DNA of 64,000 nucleotides from QZLE01 sp033852135 (GCA_033852135.1 JAWSVB010000004.1:1-64000); one strand, 5' to 3'. Numbered from the stretch's first letter, positions 26,542-36,267 are shown. Translations and numbers: made by a program. The notes: generated by a model from the sequence alone, not told the origin.

Positions 26542-28626
26542 GTGAGCATCAGGTCTGAAGATAGTTATACAAGTTTAGAAAATAGTGAGCACCAACTTCA
26601 GGTTTACTTTATATTTAGCGATGCATTAACCGGTCAGCGCTTAGCAAATCAGATTCGTAATTATGGTTATAAGATTCGAGTATTTGATGATTTAGAATCT
26701 TTCTCCCACGCTGCATCACAATCTGCACCACAAGCAATATTAGCAGATACAACAATAATCGATAATGCTGAAAGTTTTAAAGATATGCTCGTACATATCG
26801 AACACTCAGCCGGTGAAAACATCCCCGTAATTGCGATATCTCCAGTTGGTGATGTTGCCACAAGAATTGCAGCGATAGACAGTGGTGCATCAGTTTTCAT
26901 ACATGAACCGATCAACCTTACCTCCCTACTCAATCAACTAACTCAACTTTGTCATCTTAATTCAAACGAACAGGAAAAAGTTCTCTTGATTTCTGATGGT
27001 TCAGAAAATATTGAACGAACTGTTAACACCCTTAGCAATTTTGAAATGGAAGTTAAGTGCTGTAACTCGCCTGAAGAGATACTCATATCACTGGAAGAGT
27101 TTTCACCAGATGTGCTTCTGCTTAATGGCGATATAACAAATTTTGAAGCCATTCAGCTTGCAAAAATTGTGCGTCAAGAAGAGCAATATTTTGATACACC
27201 GATCATGATGCTGACCAAGCGCGACAAAAGAATTTTTGACGAATTAGTTTACGAAGCTGGTATTGATGCTCTCTTAGGCTTACCAATATCGGAAGATGAC
27301 CTGGCTGCGATTATTCGATCTAAAGTACATCGCGCTTCAAACCTGCGCCGCGAATACCGCTATCTAGCAAAACGAGATGCTAAAACTGGGTTGTTCAATA
27401 AAGACTATTTTTATGAAAAAGTTAGCCAAGCCATAGCAATGCCATCAACGCCAGAGGGTAGTGGTGCAATCATCTATCTTAAGTTAAATCACGTAGACGA
27501 CGAGGATAATATTAACTGCAAAAGAGCAGTAGCTATTACTTTGGGTAATGTACTGCGCAGTAAAGTCCCTCCGCCCAACATCGCGGCATCACTTTCAAAT
27601 GATGTATTTGCAATACTCAGTTATAGCGCCGATGAAAGAGAGATCGACTCATTAACTGAAACAATTAAACAGATAATTGATAAGACCACTGTTGCTTATG
27701 ATAGTAGATCTATAGATCCAAAAGTCGACATCGGCGTTTGCCTAATAAGCGGGCAGATAAGAAGTGCTGCCGCTGCTATTTTACGAGCAAAAAATGCAAG
27801 TGAAGCATCACTACACTTTGATGAATATGTCAGCGCCAAGAGTGAGAGCGAAGAAATTACTGATTGGAAACAACACTGGACCAGTCAAATATCAACTGCT
27901 TTACAAGATGATAAGTTCAGGTTGGTATACCAGCCGATTGCTAATTTAGGTGGGCATCCAGAATCATTCTATGAAGTATTTCTGCGGATGCAGGATGATC
28001 ATGGTAGTGACATTCTGCCGCAAGAGTTTCTACCATTTGCTGAACAAGCTGGTCTTAGCAATAAAATAGATCACTGGGTTATAGATCATGCCGTGCATGT
28101 CCTTTCTGAGCAGATGCATATGGGGCATAAACCGATTCTATTTATTAAGCTATTCCCTGCGAGCATCAAAGATATTAACTTGCCGATGTTTATTGAACAG
28201 CGCTTTCTTTCAACAGGGATAGATAGCAACCGCTTTGTTTTTCAAATCACACAACAGTCTGCCATAGACAACCTGGAAGCAGCAATTCAACTAACCAATG
28301 GTTTGAAAAAAATTGGCAGTAAGATTGTTATTGAGCATTTTGGCAAAAATCCAGCCAATGACGATGTGTTAAAAAAGCTAGCCTTTGACTATATAAAAAT
28401 AGATGGCTCGCTGGTGATTGATATCAATCGAAACTCAGACAGCCAGGAGCGCATAACCAAAATTACTGAAGCAGTTAGCCAACACAAAGCAAGAACCATT
28501 GCTTCTTTGGTGCAGGATGCCAGCAGCCTGGCTGTTTTATATCGCTGCGGAGTTGACTATATTCAGGGATACTTTATGCAAGAACCTGCTGATATTTTCT
28601 CAGCAGATGAAGAGTTAAATAACTGA
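26542..28626 (+). CDS. REC/REC-like-GGDEF-EAL protein with degenerate catalytic motifs (FimX-like)
   Basis: About 694 residues. Two receiver-like domains (about 15-130 and 145-275) lack a clean phosphoacceptor pattern. A GGDEF-fold domain (about 285-425) has SNDVF in place of GGDEF. The EAL-fold domain (about 440-690) has EVF in the position of EAL and EHF in place of the DDF acidic pair, so hydrolysis is unlikely. This combination recalls FimX-type cyclic-di-GMP receptors, which keep an intact-looking EAL pocket without catalysis. I prefer the GTG at 26542, 7 bases after GGAG; an ATG nine codons upstream has no ribosome-binding site. It is 170 bases downstream of the GAF-GGDEF gene. Confidence 0.82.
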   Translation: MSIRSEDSYTSLENSEHQLQVYFIFSDALTGQRLANQIRNYGYKIRVFDDLESFSHAASQSAPQAILADTTIIDNAESFKDMLVHIEHSAGENIPVIAISPVGDVATRIAAIDSGASVFIHEPINLTSLLNQLTQLCHLNSNEQEKVLLISDGSENIERTVNTLSNFEMEVKCCNSPEEILISLEEFSPDVLLLNGDITNFEAIQLAKIVRQEEQYFDTPIMMLTKRDKRIFDELVYEAGIDALLGLPISEDDLAAIIRSKVHRASNLRREYRYLAKRDAKTGLFNKDYFYEKVSQAIAMPSTPEGSGAIIYLKLNHVDDEDNINCKRAVAITLGNVLRSKVPPPNIAASLSNDVFAILSYSADEREIDSLTETIKQIIDKTTVAYDSRSIDPKVDIGVCLISGQIRSAAAAILRAKNASEASLHFDEYVSAKSESEEITDWKQHWTSQISTALQDDKFRLVYQPIANLGGHPESFYEVFLRMQDDHGSDILPQEFLPFAEQAGLSNKIDHWVIDHAVHVLSEQMHMGHKPILFIKLFPASIKDINLPMFIEQRFLSTGIDSNRFVFQITQQSAIDNLEAAIQLTNGLKKIGSKIVIEHFGKNPANDDVLKKLAFDYIKIDGSLVIDINRNSDSQERITKITEAVSQHKARTIASLVQDASSLAVLYRCGVDYIQGYFMQEPADIFSADEELNN

Positions 28627-28666
28627 TATCTACATCTGCATTTTTAATGAGTTAACTGAGCCAAAA

Positions 28667-29566
28667 CTATTGGCTCAACCAATCTCTTACTATACCAACT
28701 TGTTCATCACTTAAAAAAGTAGGTGCATGCCCGGTTATGGGGATCTCAATAAGATCAGCTTTAGGACCACGTTGCGTCATCTCTTCTGCAACTTCTTCCA
28801 TCAATGCTTTAGAGGTTTCCCCCCTTATAACCAGCACCGGGGATTTCACTTGATCCCATACATGCCAGATATCAAAATCACCACTGGCATTTTGTGCAAT
28901 TCTTGTCTCTAATTTTTTATCGTAATCGTAACAAAACCCACCATTATCATCCTCTCGTAGTCCACTCATAGTGAACTGTTCCCACTGTTCATCACTCATG
29001 GGACCAAAGCTAATACAGTGCTTTTTATGAAACTGCACCGCCTCAACCTTTGAAGCATAATGCTTTGGCTTACGTTTCTCATGCGCATCAATTGCAGCAA
29101 ACAACTCTCCAGGTACAAACGGACCAACATCATTTAATATCAATTTGCGAATTTGAGAGTCATCTTTTGACGCAATATTCATCCCAAGCAAACCTCCCAT
29201 TGAAGTTCCTAAAAAATCAACTTGGTCAGGAGTTATTTCTGCAATCACCTGCTTAATTGCTGTCACATAGTTTTGATAGTTGTAGTTATCTAGCTCACTA
29301 AAATATCCACTAACACCTCTACCCGGTATATCCGGACAGATAACATGGTATTGATCACTCATGCTTGCCGCTAAAAAATCGAAGTCACGACTATTTCTTG
29401 TTACCCCATGCAAACAAAATAACTTATTAGGGTTACCACTATCCCCCCACTCCCGATAAGCAATATCTATATCTTCACCGCCAATGTTCATGCCAAGTTT
29501 TTTAAGGCTAAAAGGTTTTTGCTGATTGGTTTCTTGTTGAAACTGCTGCTCTTTTTTATCACACAT
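28667..29566 (-). CDS. Alpha/beta-hydrolase
   Basis: A 299-residue alpha/beta-hydrolase fold protein. The oxyanion-hole segment CLHGVTRNSRDF, the Ser nucleophile elbow GTSMGG with S122, and a late GHAP segment for the His complete a plausible triad. The ATG at 29566 sits 7 bases after GAGGAGG, inside the end of the nitroreductase gene (8-base overlap), so the two are translationally coupled. Substrate unknown; the context with a nitroreductase and an exporter suggests breakdown or detoxification of a small organic compound. Confidence 0.85.
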   Translation of the reverse strand: MCDKKEQQFQQETNQQKPFSLKKLGMNIGGEDIDIAYREWGDSGNPNKLFCLHGVTRNSRDFDFLAASMSDQYHVICPDIPGRGVSGYFSELDNYNYQNYVTAIKQVIAEITPDQVDFLGTSMGGLLGMNIASKDDSQIRKLILNDVGPFVPGELFAAIDAHEKRKPKHYASKVEAVQFHKKHCISFGPMSDEQWEQFTMSGLREDDNGGFCYDYDKKLETRIAQNASGDFDIWHVWDQVKSPVLVIRGETSKALMEEVAEEMTQRGPKADLIEIPITGHAPTFLSDEQVGIVRDWLSQ

Positions 29567-30251
29567 TATGCACAACCTCCTCTTTATAAGCCCTGTCTCT
29601 TTTAAAGAAATTAATCTTATTTTCGTTATCTGGGTAGCCCAAAGTTATCCCAACAACTATTTTATGATTTTCATTAATATTCAGAGCCCCTCTAATCACT
29701 TCTGGATGAAATGCTGTCAACGCCATAATGCAAGTACCAAGCCCTTTCTCGTGAGCCGCTAATGAGATAGTTTGAGTAATTATTCCCAAATCAAAAAGAC
29801 CATATTCCACCGAAACATCATTATCCACAGCCAAAACAACAAGCGATGGAGCATTAAAAAATTGATACATATTGTGGTAATAAGCCTCTCTAGCTTCACT
29901 ATCACCTCGCTCAATTTCCAGTCGATCAAAAATCGCTTTTCCAACGGCCATATATCGATTCTTCATGCGCTCGGGCCAATCAGATTTAACGTCAATAGCC
30001 ATAGGAATATCGGCAGAGGGGGTGACGTTATTTTCATAGCATTTCAAAAAACCTTCTTTTATCCTTTTGAGTTCCTCCCCTTGAGCCACATAGATCTCCC
30101 AACATTGGGTATTACCCCATGATGGAGACCATAATGCATCATCTAGTAACTCATGCAATAACTCCGTAGGAATTTGCTCACCAGTATATGCTCGCGTACT
30201 TCTTCTATTTCTTATCGCCTCTTTTACACTCATACCATCAGTTTTGCTCAT
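29559..30251 (-). CDS. Nitroreductase-family flavoprotein
   Basis: A 230-residue FMN-dependent NAD(P)H oxidoreductase. The N-terminal RRSTRAYTGEQIP is the FMN phosphate-binding segment, SPSWGNTQCWEIYV matches the family, and LGTCIMALTAFHPEVIRGAL with GYPD near the end is typical. It overlaps the upstream MFS gene by 4 bases and the downstream hydrolase by 8, forming a tight three-gene unit. Native substrate unknown. Confidence 0.9.
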   Translation of the reverse strand: MSKTDGMSVKEAIRNRRSTRAYTGEQIPTELLHELLDDALWSPSWGNTQCWEIYVAQGEELKRIKEGFLKCYENNVTPSADIPMAIDVKSDWPERMKNRYMAVGKAIFDRLEIERGDSEAREAYYHNMYQFFNAPSLVVLAVDNDVSVEYGLFDLGIITQTISLAAHEKGLGTCIMALTAFHPEVIRGALNINENHKIVVGITLGYPDNENKINFFKRDRAYKEEVVHNV

Positions 30252-31495
30252 AACAACACCTCCTCCTCTTCAATCTCTGCAAACTCTTTTTCTGTTAATT
30301 CTTTTCTTAGATTTTTATTCGCCAACAAAATTGTTGCGTAGTAAATTACAGCTCCTAGCGCGTAAAATATCAACAACGTATAAAACATGTATATAAAACC
30401 AAAATGGTGTGCAACTATTCCAGCAACTAATGCATACCCTCGAAAACCACCTTCGAATATCATTGTTAGCGCACCAGTAACTACTCCTCTAGCCCCTTTG
30501 CTTACCTGAGTTAACACATATGCATTTATCATTGGATAGAGTAATCCATATGATAAGCCAAATAGAATTGAAATAGCGAGAGAAGTACCAATACCAGAGA
30601 TTTTGGTAATAAGATATACCGCTATTAACAAACCAATATGGCAAGCCAATACAATCACCCCTTTGTGTTTACCATCGGAATGCCGCCCACCAAATAAGCG
30701 GATACAAGCAACGGTTATTAATGCGCTAGTTAAAAAACATCGACTTGGTATAACTTCAAAAATCACCCCTGAGGTAAACATCTCATCAAAATAGACTGGA
30801 ATAAATTGCAGCAGTGTTCCAAAAACTCCACCAAGAACCAGAATCAATACCATCCCCCCACTTACTAGCAACCAATTGGTCGAATTACCACTACTCCCAT
30901 CACCTGTAGCATTAACCTTTTCTTCATGGGAAGTTTCGTGCAGAAATCTACTCGCAATAGCACAAATAACATTCATGACGGCAATAATTATAAAAAATAT
31001 ACTGTAGCCAAATTCTGCAATAGCTAGTTCACCTAAAAAACTACCAGATGCTGTTCCAAGCTGAATAGCGATCGTAAAATATCCTATCCCTTGAGCCTTA
31101 AAATCATCTGGCACAATCCTCGCTACTGCAGTAAATAGTGGAGTAAACACACATACGTGCCCCAGTCCCTGCATGAATCTCAACAGATAAATTATCGGAG
31201 AGATCTCATCAACTGTCAGATACAGCAGTGCTGCTATGAAGTGTAGTGAGGTTCCTAGCAAGACTAAGCGCCCAGCACCAAGTTTGTTGGCAAAATACCC
31301 ACTAAGCATAGAAAACATTACAAAAGGGATAACGGCCAATGAGACAAGAATACCGGCAGTCTGTTTGCTTGCTTGCAAAGACACAAAGAATTTAGGCAAG
31401 TAAAGCATCATTGAACCGGAACAAAAATAGAGTATTGCTATCATTAAAATCATGATAAAGCTTTTTCTATTTGAATCTGAAAGTGAAGCCAGCAT
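30248..31495 (-). CDS. Major facilitator superfamily transporter
   Basis: A 415-residue protein with 12 hydrophobic segments. Residues near SGYFANKLGAGRLVL and FGGRHSDGKHKG correspond to the conserved loop 2-3 and its repeat in loop 8-9. The substrate is unknown; the coupled nitroreductase and hydrolase suggest export of a toxic compound or uptake of their substrate. It is the first gene of the leftward unit and is divergent from a LysR-type regulator, which probably controls it. Confidence 0.88.
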   Translation of the reverse strand: MLASLSDSNRKSFIMILMIAILYFCSGSMMLYLPKFFVSLQASKQTAGILVSLAVIPFVMFSMLSGYFANKLGAGRLVLLGTSLHFIAALLYLTVDEISPIIYLLRFMQGLGHVCVFTPLFTAVARIVPDDFKAQGIGYFTIAIQLGTASGSFLGELAIAEFGYSIFFIIIAVMNVICAIASRFLHETSHEEKVNATGDGSSGNSTNWLLVSGGMVLILVLGGVFGTLLQFIPVYFDEMFTSGVIFEVIPSRCFLTSALITVACIRLFGGRHSDGKHKGVIVLACHIGLLIAVYLITKISGIGTSLAISILFGLSYGLLYPMINAYVLTQVSKGARGVVTGALTMIFEGGFRGYALVAGIVAHHFGFIYMFYTLLIFYALGAVIYYATILLANKNLRKELTEKEFAEIEEEEVLL

Positions 31496-31580
31496 TATTT
31501 TCCTTTTATTATTTTCAGTCTTTGTATCGCTGTTATTTTCTTATACTAGTCCCAATCTTAATATTTATACATCCATCGAT

Positions 31581-31608
31581 ATGAATTAGTGAAATTCATA
31601 CCATGAAT
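31581..31608. promoter_or_regulatory. Overlapping inverted repeats, probable LysR operator
   Basis: ATGAATT-AGTGA-AATTCAT (31581-31599) overlaps ATTCAT-ACC-ATGAAT (31594-31608). The second fits the T-N11-A form of LysR-type binding sites. They lie between the divergent MFS and LysR genes, about 60-85 bases before the chosen LysR start. Confidence 0.6.
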
Positions 31609-31665
31609 ATTAAATGCAATCATGCTATTTTTAATAATAGGTATGACATAAAGGGCACAGTAAGC

Positions 31666-32571
31666 ATGAATATCAGAGACATTGACTTAAACCTGTTATC
31701 GGTATTTGAAGCTATATATTTAGAAGAGAACATATCTAGAGCTGCAGAAAAGTTAGGTATTTCTCAACCAGCTATGAGCAATGCACTTAAGCGCTTGCGC
31801 GAAACTCTTAATGACCCCCTTTTTGTCCGCTCAGCAGGGGCAATGCTACCAACGCCAAGAGCTGAAGAGCTTGCGGAACCGATTCGATCTGCACTACAGA
31901 TAATCCAAACATCACTAGATAAACAGCCTGAGTTTAATTACAGCTCTGCTGAGCATACATTTGGTCTCGCAATGAGTGATTATAGCGAAGCTATAATTCT
32001 TCCTCTGATTCTCGAATGGTTAGAGAAATCTGCACCTGGAATTGCTATCAAAGTTTACCCAATCGAAGGGGGGAATCTCACCAAAGCCTTAACCAAAGGT
32101 AAGATTGATATTGCGATCGGAAGAATACCTTTTCTTGAAGATGGGTTTCGTGCTCAACGCCTAATGGAGGAGAGATTTATCTGCCTGGTGCGGAACAACC
32201 ACCCTGAGATTAAAGACAAAATCACCAAAGAGCATTTGCAAAAATATCCATACATCTCCATTACAGCCAGGCATTCTACCCGAACATACATTGACAAATG
32301 TTTTCATAAAGAGGGGGTTACATGCAAAAACATAGTGCAAACACCCAATACACTATCAATGCCTTACATGGTAGCCAAGAGCAATCATATTGCTATCTGC
32401 CCCATGCGTGTAGCCAAAATGTATGCCGATATCCTAGATCTAAAATATTTTGAGATACCGGTTGAAACAAACAATGCGGTACTTAGCCAGTACTGGCATG
32501 AAAGGTTACAAAATCATGCAAGCCATAAGTGGTTGCGTAAAACCATCTATAATATTTGCCAAAGGATCTAA
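31666..32571 (+). CDS. LysR-family transcription regulator
   Basis: A 301-residue LysR-type regulator: winged helix-turn-helix at about 5-65 (LNLLSVFEAIYLEENISRAAEKLGISQPAMSNALKRLR) and a periplasmic-binding-like effector domain after about 90. The frame is open 21 codons further upstream, but the ATG at 31666 gives the usual family length and N-terminus and places the operator-like repeats outside the gene. It is divergent from the MFS-nitroreductase-hydrolase unit. The DPLFVRSAGAMLPTPRAEEL form is that of NodD/SyrM-like regulators. Confidence 0.92.
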   Translation: MNIRDIDLNLLSVFEAIYLEENISRAAEKLGISQPAMSNALKRLRETLNDPLFVRSAGAMLPTPRAEELAEPIRSALQIIQTSLDKQPEFNYSSAEHTFGLAMSDYSEAIILPLILEWLEKSAPGIAIKVYPIEGGNLTKALTKGKIDIAIGRIPFLEDGFRAQRLMEERFICLVRNNHPEIKDKITKEHLQKYPYISITARHSTRTYIDKCFHKEGVTCKNIVQTPNTLSMPYMVAKSNHIAICPMRVAKMYADILDLKYFEIPVETNNAVLSQYWHERLQNHASHKWLRKTIYNICQRI

Positions 32572-32616
32572 CCAGAATAGCGGCAACTAAATTAAACTAC
32601 TTCATAATTCAAAAAC

Positions 32617-32643
32617 AAAAAAAGCGGCTAATGCCGCTTTTTT
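32617..32643. terminator. Bidirectional terminator between lysR and the gamma carbonic anhydrase gene
   Basis: Perfect stem AAAAAAGCGGC / GCCGCTTTTTT around TAAT in a convergent gap; works in both directions. Confidence 0.9.
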
Positions 32644-32669
32644 ATTGCTTATACAGAAAGGTTAAGGGG

Positions 32670-33215
32670 TTATTTTTTGCCCCAATCTTCTTTTAAGCAG
32701 TTATTCTTTAGCTCAATATAATGCTTAGCTGCATAGGTAAAATAATCCATCTCTTCCTGGTTCAATTTACGAATCAGTTTTACTGGATTACCTAGGTATA
32801 GATACCCTGATTTAAGCACTTTTTGTGGAGGAACCACACTACCGGCACCTACTACTACGTGGTCTTCAACCACTGCTCCATCAAGGACTACTGCCCCCAT
32901 ACCAATCAAGCAGCTGTTGCCAATTTTGCAAGCATGAAGCATCGCTTGGTGCCCTACAGTCACATCATCACCTATAACTAGAGGGTTTCCACCTGGAACG
33001 TAATCACTGCTATGAGTTACATGCATGATTGTTCCATCTTGGATGTTTGTTCTGGCGCCTATCTCTATCCTGTGAACGTCACCACGAGCTGTTACTAAAG
33101 GCCATACAGAGGAATCCTCCCCTATACTTACATCACCAATTATTACTGAAGAACTATCTATAAATGCACTTTCAGCAATCTGCGGTTTCTTACCTTGATA
33201 TTCACGTATATTCAT
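32670..33215 (-). CDS. Gamma carbonic anhydrase-family protein
   Basis: A 181-residue left-handed beta-helix protein. Hexapeptide repeats run through about 12-140, and the three zinc-ligand His positions are recognisable in RIEIGARTNIQDGTIMHVTH, VGHQAMLHA and neighbours. A C-terminal helix follows. Family members (YrdA, PaaY-like) may have carbonic anhydrase or related activity; substrate is not certain. The start at 33215 follows CAGGTGAAA; the frame is open nine codons upstream. It is divergent from prlC, a neighbourhood shared with other gammaproteobacteria. Confidence 0.92.
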   Translation of the reverse strand: MNIREYQGKKPQIAESAFIDSSSVIIGDVSIGEDSSVWPLVTARGDVHRIEIGARTNIQDGTIMHVTHSSDYVPGGNPLVIGDDVTVGHQAMLHACKIGNSCLIGMGAVVLDGAVVEDHVVVGAGSVVPPQKVLKSGYLYLGNPVKLIRKLNQEEMDYFTYAAKHYIELKNNCLKEDWGKK

Positions 33216-33357
33216 TTTCACCTGTCGCCAGACTATTAACAAAGGCCGATATAATAAAAAAAACTATTGTGGAATGCGAGCATATATTCATTTTTTTGTA
33301 AATTAGTTATGCTTACCCCTCGTTAAATATAGATATAAAATTGAATCAGGAATAGAT

Positions 33358-35394
33358 ATGAGTAGTGCATTATTAACAAATAGCGATCTTCCACAGTTTT
33401 CGCAGATAGATCCAAAGGATATAAAACCTGCAATCGAAGAGATAATAGAAAACAACAAATCCCAACTAAATAAGCTACTTATATCAACCAAAGAATACAG
33501 TTGGAATAATTTTATCGCTCCAATTGAAGAGGATGACGACAGACTTAGCAAGGCATGGTCACCTGTTAGCCACATGAACTCAGTGGTAAATACCCCCGAA
33601 CTTAGAGAAGCATACAACTCCTGCCTGTCAATTCTGAGTGAATATGCCACTGAATTTGGTCAAAATGAGGCTGTTTATAATGCATATAAGCAAATTGCAG
33701 ACTCTGCCGAGTATAAAAACTTAGACCAGGCACAACAAAAAACCATTGAAAATGCATTGCGCGACTTTCACCTTTCTGGCGTTGATTTACCCAAAGATAA
33801 AAAAGAGCAGTTCAAACAACTCCAGCAAGAGCTATCCCTCCTTAGCGCTAGTTTTGAGCAAAACCTACTGGATGCAACCAACTCCTGGAGCAAAAATTTT
33901 AAAGATGCTGCCAACCTAAAAGGGCTGCCTGAATCATCTATCGCAATGACAAAGCAAGCAGCAGCTGAACGCAAACAAAAAGGGTACACCATAACCCTAG
34001 AGTTCCCGTCATATTTTGCCGTTATAACTTATGCAGATGATCGAGAATTACGTCAAGAGGTGTATACAGCATTCTGCACCAGAGCGTCTGACCAAGGGCC
34101 AGATGCAGACGAATGGGATAATACCCCTGTAATCATCGATACATTAACCAAAAAGCTAGAAGCTGCCAAAATCCTTGGATTCAATAATCATGCGGAAAAA
34201 TCGTTGGCAACCAAAATGGCCGACTCACCGCAGCAGGTTATTAACTTTCTCAATGATCTTGCAGAACATTCCACCCAAAAAGCTAAAGATGAATTTGCAG
34301 AGCTTCAAGAATATGCAGAGCAGGAGTTTGGAATTAAGCAGATAGAAGCGTGGGATGTTTCTTATCTTTCTGAAAAACTAAGGCAAAAAAAATACGCCAT
34401 ATCACAAGAGGATTTGCGTCCATACTTCCCTGCAGAGAAAGTTATAGCTGGCCTATTTACCACTATTGAAAAACTGTTCCCAATCAAAATAGAGCAACTT
34501 GAAAATTTTGACAGTTGGCATAAAGATGTAAGTTTTTACCAAATATGCGACCTAGATGGTCAGGTAATGGGACGTTTTTACTTCGACATCTATGCTCGTC
34601 AAAACAAGCGTGGCGGAGCCTGGATGGATGAGTGCAAAAAAAGGTTTGCGACAAAGGATGGGTTACAAACCCCAGTGGCTTATCTAATTTGTAACTTTGC
34701 GCCACCAGTTGCCGACAAGCCATCACTGCTTACCCATAACGATGTAACCACCCTATTCCATGAATTTGGACATGGCCTACACCATATGCTGACGGTTATC
34801 GACCACCCAAGCGTATCTGGAATCAATGGCGTACCATGGGATGCCGTTGAGCTACCCAGCCAATTTTTAGAAAACTGGTGCTGGAATAAAGAAACTTTGG
34901 ATATGATATCCGGCCACTACGCAACAGATGAAAAGCTTCCGCAACAGCTGTTCGACAAAATGATTAAGGCAAAGAACTTTCAGGCAGCAATGCAGATGGT
35001 ACGTCAAATTGAATTTGCCCTGTTCGACATGCGCCTTCATTCTGAATTCTCACCTGAAAAAGACAACCAAGTTGAGACAATCCTACGTGAGGTTAGAGAG
35101 CAGGTTGCAGTGATGATCCCCCCTGAATTCAACCGCTTTGCCAACTCATTTAGCCATATCTTTGCTGGGGGATATTCCGCTGGATATTACAGCTATAAAT
35201 GGGCTGAAGTTTTATCTGCCGATGCATTCTCCAAATTTGAGGAAGATGGTATTTTTAACCGAGAGACTGGGGAGCACTTCCTTAGAACCTTTTTACAAAA
35301 TGGTGGATCGCGCAATGCCATGGATATGTTTGTCGATTTTCGCGGCAGAGAGCCAAAGATTGATGCGTTGCTACGCCACTGCGGACTAGCTTAA
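33358..35394 (+). CDS. prlC: Oligopeptidase A (M3 family zinc metallopeptidase)
   Basis: A 678-residue cytoplasmic thimet-oligopeptidase relative that degrades small peptides, including cleaved signal peptides. The zinc site HEFGH is at H468-E469-x2-H472, and the third-ligand Glu lies in the downstream ELPSQFLENW. Length and the N-terminal helical domain match E. coli PrlC. It ends with the expected GRxPxxxALLRHxGL tail. Confidence 0.97.
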   Translation: MSSALLTNSDLPQFSQIDPKDIKPAIEEIIENNKSQLNKLLISTKEYSWNNFIAPIEEDDDRLSKAWSPVSHMNSVVNTPELREAYNSCLSILSEYATEFGQNEAVYNAYKQIADSAEYKNLDQAQQKTIENALRDFHLSGVDLPKDKKEQFKQLQQELSLLSASFEQNLLDATNSWSKNFKDAANLKGLPESSIAMTKQAAAERKQKGYTITLEFPSYFAVITYADDRELRQEVYTAFCTRASDQGPDADEWDNTPVIIDTLTKKLEAAKILGFNNHAEKSLATKMADSPQQVINFLNDLAEHSTQKAKDEFAELQEYAEQEFGIKQIEAWDVSYLSEKLRQKKYAISQEDLRPYFPAEKVIAGLFTTIEKLFPIKIEQLENFDSWHKDVSFYQICDLDGQVMGRFYFDIYARQNKRGGAWMDECKKRFATKDGLQTPVAYLICNFAPPVADKPSLLTHNDVTTLFHEFGHGLHHMLTVIDHPSVSGINGVPWDAVELPSQFLENWCWNKETLDMISGHYATDEKLPQQLFDKMIKAKNFQAAMQMVRQIEFALFDMRLHSEFSPEKDNQVETILREVREQVAVMIPPEFNRFANSFSHIFAGGYSAGYYSYKWAEVLSADAFSKFEEDGIFNRETGEHFLRTFLQNGGSRNAMDMFVDFRGREPKIDALLRHCGLA

Positions 35395-35405
35395 GAGCGC
35401 CATAG

Positions 35406-35427
35406 CCCCTCCTATATATAGGAGGGG
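35406..35427. repeat. 22-base perfect palindrome after prlC
   Basis: CCCCTCC-TATATATA-GGAGGGG, 12 bases after the prlC stop. No T-run follows, so it is either a Rho-type 3'-end stabilising hairpin or a protein-binding site. Confidence 0.7.
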
Positions 35428-35675
35428 TAATTGCTCTACAAAACAGTTCACAATCAATCTCATCTCCTTAAATTTAGTAAAATTATGATGTAATTATATA
35501 GCAAATGCTGCCTTGCAAAATTCACTGTTTACTATAAAATCGCAGTCGGTAGATATCTTGCGTTAGAGGTCTGTATTTGGCATCTAAATCTGCTAAGAGC
35601 AATAACCGCGACCATCAATGGATCTATTTGAATAATCAAGACTAACCTACGGTCAAACAACACGGGAATGGAGTT

Positions 35676-36176
35676 ATGATCAAAGACCTTGAAGCATGGT
35701 CAGCTGAACTGGTACTTAATAGCAGTTTTATCCCAGATTTCGGCTCACTGAATCTTCTAAAACAAGCAGAAACCCGCTTTGATCGTTATATAGAATTACT
35801 TGAGATGGTGGAAGGGAACGAACACCCAGAAGTTCTCCATACCATGGCGAACTCTATCCGCATGGAAGATGATTGTGGTGCCTATCAAGTCACCATAAAT
35901 ACTTTTAGAAAATTCATGACTGAAGAGTATATCAAGGCATTCATTGAGATATTAGCCAAGGTTGATTTCCGCAGGTCTGATCTTGCATCTGACCTAATAA
36001 TCATTATGTCGCAAACCAATATCGATGAACAAACATCATTTTTACAACTATTTGAGCATGAACTTAAGGCTTGCAAAAGCAGTGCTTCAGGTCATGTAAT
36101 TCAACTATTAAATAAAGAAATTCGCAGCGGCACCATTAACCTTAACAATACCCCATCCAAATTAACCGCCATCTAA
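35676..36176 (+). CDS. Hypothetical helical protein
   Basis: A 166-residue, mainly helical, soluble protein with no signal peptide or membrane segment. I recognise no family. Codon use resembles neighbours and an AATGGAG site lies before the ATG, so it appears to be a real gene. It is preceded by 281 bases without genes and followed 91 bases later by ubiD; a link to either neighbour is not evident. Confidence 0.75.
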   Translation: MIKDLEAWSAELVLNSSFIPDFGSLNLLKQAETRFDRYIELLEMVEGNEHPEVLHTMANSIRMEDDCGAYQVTINTFRKFMTEEYIKAFIEILAKVDFRRSDLASDLIIIMSQTNIDEQTSFLQLFEHELKACKSSASGHVIQLLNKEIRSGTINLNNTPSKLTAI

Positions 36177-36267
36177 ATTCAAAAGTAATTCCCCACAAAA
36201 AGATGCCCTTAGATGCAGTGCATAGTAAACTACTATGCACTATCCAATTACCCAAGTAAGTTTCGCT

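Noticed and set aside
28657..28677. TGAGCCA/TGGCTCA hairpin at the end of the alpha/beta-hydrolase gene
   Set aside because: It overlaps the stop codon and has no T-run in either direction; too weak to call a terminator.
35510..35670. Possible RNA gene in the gap before the orphan gene at 35676
   Set aside because: I could not fold a tRNA or known RNA shape and found no terminator.
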